From Membranipora membranacea (lineage: Eukaryota; Bryozoa; Gymnolaemata; Cheilostomatida; Membraniporidae): a DNA stretch of 64,000 nt. Of this stretch, positions 61,332 to 64,000 are shown one piece after another. Below the pieces are notes generated by a model. The model searched no databases and was not told the origin of the DNA. It saw nothing but the letters and a program-made list of their open reading frames with translations. Location: the NCBI GenBank assembly GCA_914767715.1, contig OU612067.1:22420162-22484161 (forward strand), in the 5' to 3' direction. The first letter of the stretch is position 1; each line of letters begins with the position of its first letter. Both the position numbers and the translations under genes were made by a program.

Positions 61332-62307
61332 TGTATTGGTATGCACCAATCGTGGTCATAATTAATGACACATTTTGATTATTATTAAAAACACACACAC
61401 TACAACATGATTAATAATGCCAGCTTTTAATACTTTAGCTATCTATTGTTACAAACATCATTATACCAGCTTATGTGCTGATACTTGTACTGCAACATTA
61501 TTTTGTACCATCTTAGACTTGCACCGTCAACAAGCAAGTTCAAATTTTGTGATCGCTAGTCTCATCTCAGCTAATATGAGACAATTTTATCCATATACGA
61601 CTCGATCTGTTTTATGAGATTCTAAGCACTTTATATCAAGATCTCAATACTCTGCGCTGTATCTATGTGACACACATGCACCTATTTATCTGTATACTAA
61701 CTATCAGACACTATTATTGGATGGAATAAACCCTATATCCGGCATCAATTTTGGTACTGTATTGGGATGGCTTCGAGAAATAGTAGCAATAATAATTTGA
61801 TACCAGTGGATGCGATAAAGCAATGCTTTCTACACTTTATAAAAATGCCATTTGTCATCAATGAAATATAGATTATCCCATGCAGTAATTTAATACAAGA
61901 GCTTCGCTGTTGTTATTCCACACCAAATATGAACTGAAAATACAATATTGTTTTAACTTACATGTGTGTCACATAGATACAGCGCAGAGTATTGAGATCT
62001 TGATATAAAGTGCTTAGAATCTCATAAAACAGATCGAGTCGTATATGGATAAAATTGTCTCATATTAGCTGAGATGAGACTAGCGATCACAAAATTTGAA
62101 CTTGCTTGTTGACGGTGCAAGTCTAAGATGGTACAAAATAATGTTGCAGTACAAGTATCAGCACATAAGCTGGTATAATGATGTTTGTAACAATAGATAG
62201 CTAAAGTATTAAAAGCTGGCATTATTAATCATGTTGTAGTGTGTGTGTTTTTAATAATAATCAAAATGTGTCATTAATTATGACCACGATTGGTGCATAC
62301 CAATACA
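61332..62307. repeat. Inverted repeat with identical 347-bp arms and 282-bp spacer
   Basis: 61332-61678 and 61961-62307 appear to be exact reverse complements: both ends of the arms compared by eye match, and a 201-bp segment gives an identical 66-residue conceptual translation in each arm. No mismatch was found. The arms begin TGTATTGGTATGCACCAATC. I see no target-site duplication. It could be a fold-back transposon, a very recent inverted duplication, or an assembly fold. Confidence 0.88.
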
Positions 62308-62565
62308 TCGGAGGGGTGGGGGTTTGACAAATGATTCAAAGAAATTTGTCAAAACAGAAAGTGTAATAATACAATGATGCGAGATAAATAATACAGATAA
62401 AACTACGAGATAAATCTAGTTCTATAGTCAACCACCGTTTCCCAGTTTATGTATGGTTGATCCACCAACCACCCCCAACCAGTCAGTCAGGATTCAGGCC
62501 AGACCAGGGACTCCCACCCAGACTACACGGCCGAGAGCAGGACACAAACATAGCACATAAGGTTT

Positions 62566-63069
62566 CTACCCACTTACCGTTGTCAGAAGGGCCAACCTAT
62601 GAACACTCCGCATTATTATAGTGTCTTTACACCCATGATATTCGACTAGCTTGCTACCCACCTTAAAATTCTTGTAGGCTAATGCTACCTTCCTGACCCT
62701 ACCATCGTCACTTGGATAAACCTCATGTACACGAGCGATCTTGTATTGGTTTTTGAGCTGATTTGAATCGATAACAACTACTATGTCACCTACCTGGAGG
62801 TTCTGCTGCGGTTTGTGCCACTTCTGTTGATACATGAGTGTAGGAGCGTATAGTTCTGTCCACTTCTTCCAGAAGTCCTCAGAGACAGCAGCTACCAGTG
62901 CGAGACGACTTTTGAGTGAGTTGTCTGAGCTCCACTGTCCAGGGTTCTTGGCGAAGGGTCTTCCGATGAGTTGACAGTTGGGTGTGAGTATACTGATGTC
63001 GGAGTCTGTACCAGGGAGTATTCCGAGAGGGCGTTCATTCAGAGTATTCGCTGCTTCTGTGCACACAGT
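62566..63069 (-). CDS. BEL/Pao retrotransposon polyprotein, C-terminal end (fragment)
   Basis: The minus-strand frame reads EAANTLNERPLGILPGTDSD, then NLQVGDIVVVIDSNQLKNQY, KIARVHEVYPSDDGRVRKVA and finally SVHRLALL. This is the conserved domain at the end of BEL/Pao polyproteins after the integrase core (DUF5641 type). The integrase catalytic core, RT and RNase H are not seen upstream, where a TAA closes the frame about 15 nt before 63069. No ATG begins it. It is bounded by an acceptor-like TACATTCCAG (ending at 63070) and a consensus donor GTAAGT at 62572-62577, and the frame between them (62578-63069) is a whole 164 codons. It is most simply a truncated element, but it could be used as an exon. 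Confidence 0.85.
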   Translation of the reverse strand, partial: TVCTEAANTLNERPLGILPGTDSDISILTPNCQLIGRPFAKNPGQWSSDNSLKSRLALVAAVSEDFWKKWTELYAPTLMYQQKWHKPQQNLQVGDIVVVIDSNQLKNQYKIARVHEVYPSDDGRVRKVALAYKNFKVGSKLVEYHGCKDTIIMRSVHRLALLTTVSG

Positions 63070-64000
63070 CTGGAATGTATTGGATTATAGTTCACTCGGT
63101 GAGATCACAACCAACATAGGCTGTCAACAATGAAGGGAGTTCTTTGCTGTCAATATTTATTTATTAAGCCTGAGCAGGATAAGCTAGGAAGATGAGGAGC
63201 TGGGAGTTCTATGGAATATGCAAACCAAGTATGAGTATGATACTATATGGCTATCTATATGTGCTTGAAAGTAATGATCTGATCTGACGATTGCAATGAA
63301 CTCCTTAATAATGTAAGTACATGGGAGGTGCAAATCACCAATCCTCATGTGGACATGAAAAAATCCATTATGTGATGTGAGAAGTCAGTAACAATTGTAA
63401 CTACAGTAAATGCACCGGACTTAGTCACATACATGTGACCAACCTTGGTGTTTTGTATTGGCCATATCAAGGATTAACCTGTTACTCCTTATTCATATGT
63501 ATGTGACTACACACATAGATTACATGATGATGATGATCAGAGTGAGTCACTGGAGCGATGATAATATTCAATATTGTGATTGACAATGATATTTATCCAC
63601 CGGACTCTTGCAGAAGGTCACCTCCTTTGGAGCATAACTATATGTATTCTTATTTTGGTGGTGATGTGTCACTGCCACTGTCTGATTTCTTTCTTTGTAA
63701 CCAAACGGCACCTTTTTCTCATCTAACCTACAAATCTACCTACGTTGAGATATTGACAACCTGCATTACCAGACGTCATCACTCTAATCTGCTTATCATC
63801 TGCCTCATGCTCTCCCCGAAAAGCGCGTCAGAGTATCCTAAAGTAAGTTAGAGTGCCCTGAAGCCATCAGCATGCGCCCCAACCATTAGCTACTCTGGCT
63901 GGCTAACCAACATGAACTTGATCAGCTTACATCATGATCTCGATTATCAACAGCTAATTGCTTGTTCGTAACCAAACTTTGCGTGAAACACAAGCATAAA
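63070..64000. other. No gene recognised at the right edge
   Basis: Neither the missing copine A-domain exons on the plus strand nor more BEL/Pao sequence on the minus strand could be seen. The plus-strand open frame 63558-63851 resembles no family I know. Confidence 0.45.

Noticed and set aside
61417-62222. Two identical 66-residue open frames on opposite strands as a real gene pair
   Set aside because: They are the same palindrome arm read twice; composition is unremarkable and there is no family resemblance.

Overview
This window is AT-rich nuclear DNA from an animal. Every recognisable gene is split into short exons bounded by GT/AG splice sites, and the families present (copine, the splicing regulator NSRP1, aldo-keto reductase, a long leucine-rich-repeat protein, a BEL/Pao retroelement) are metazoan. 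A sponge or another early-branching marine invertebrate is my best guess, from the compact exons and the style of the LRR protein. That is inference; no marker in the window settles it.

Layout. (1) 858-3805, minus strand: the N-terminal part of an aldo-keto reductase with all four catalytic residues, running off the left edge. (2) 3806-9313: intergenic, with one palindromic DNA element (4119-4812). (3) 9314-25008, minus strand: one large LRR gene. Exon phases agree at every junction I could test: two N-terminal exons, fourteen intact 141-nt exons each encoding two LRRs, a closing LRR exon, then three long C-terminal exons of a type I do not recognise. A 2.1-kb transposon with terminal inverted repeats (22219-24313) sits in one intron and a palindromic element of about 1 kb in another. 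(4) 25020-29279: intergenic, with two hairpin elements and a tRNA-derived SINE-like sequence. (5) 29280-34912, minus strand: NSRP1 (nuclear speckle splicing regulatory protein 1), with two in-frame stops. (6) 34913-37127: shared upstream region of the divergent NSRP1 and copine genes. (7) 37128-60650, plus strand: a copine gene. Its six single-copy 5' exons are followed by five tandem copies of a roughly 4.3-kb block carrying four further exons (called C, D, E and F here). The rest of the von Willebrand A domain is not in the window. (8) 61242-62307: a small palindromic element abutting an inverted repeat with identical 347-bp arms. (9) 62566-63069, minus strand: the C-terminal end of a BEL/Pao polyprotein.

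Most striking points. The copine exon array is a mosaic in which no single unit is undamaged: unit 2 alone has an intact exon D but has lost C and F, while the other four share a 7-bp frame-breaking deletion in D. The LRR array is built from identical-length, frame-neutral exons inside a repeat of about 293 bp, so it can gain or lose LRR pairs without breaking the frame, and two half-exon relics record such losses. Several families of short palindromic elements recur across the window, and differences between the copine units show insertions with apparent target-site duplications.

Limits: all homology calls are by eye from translated exons. No database, transcript or read data were available.
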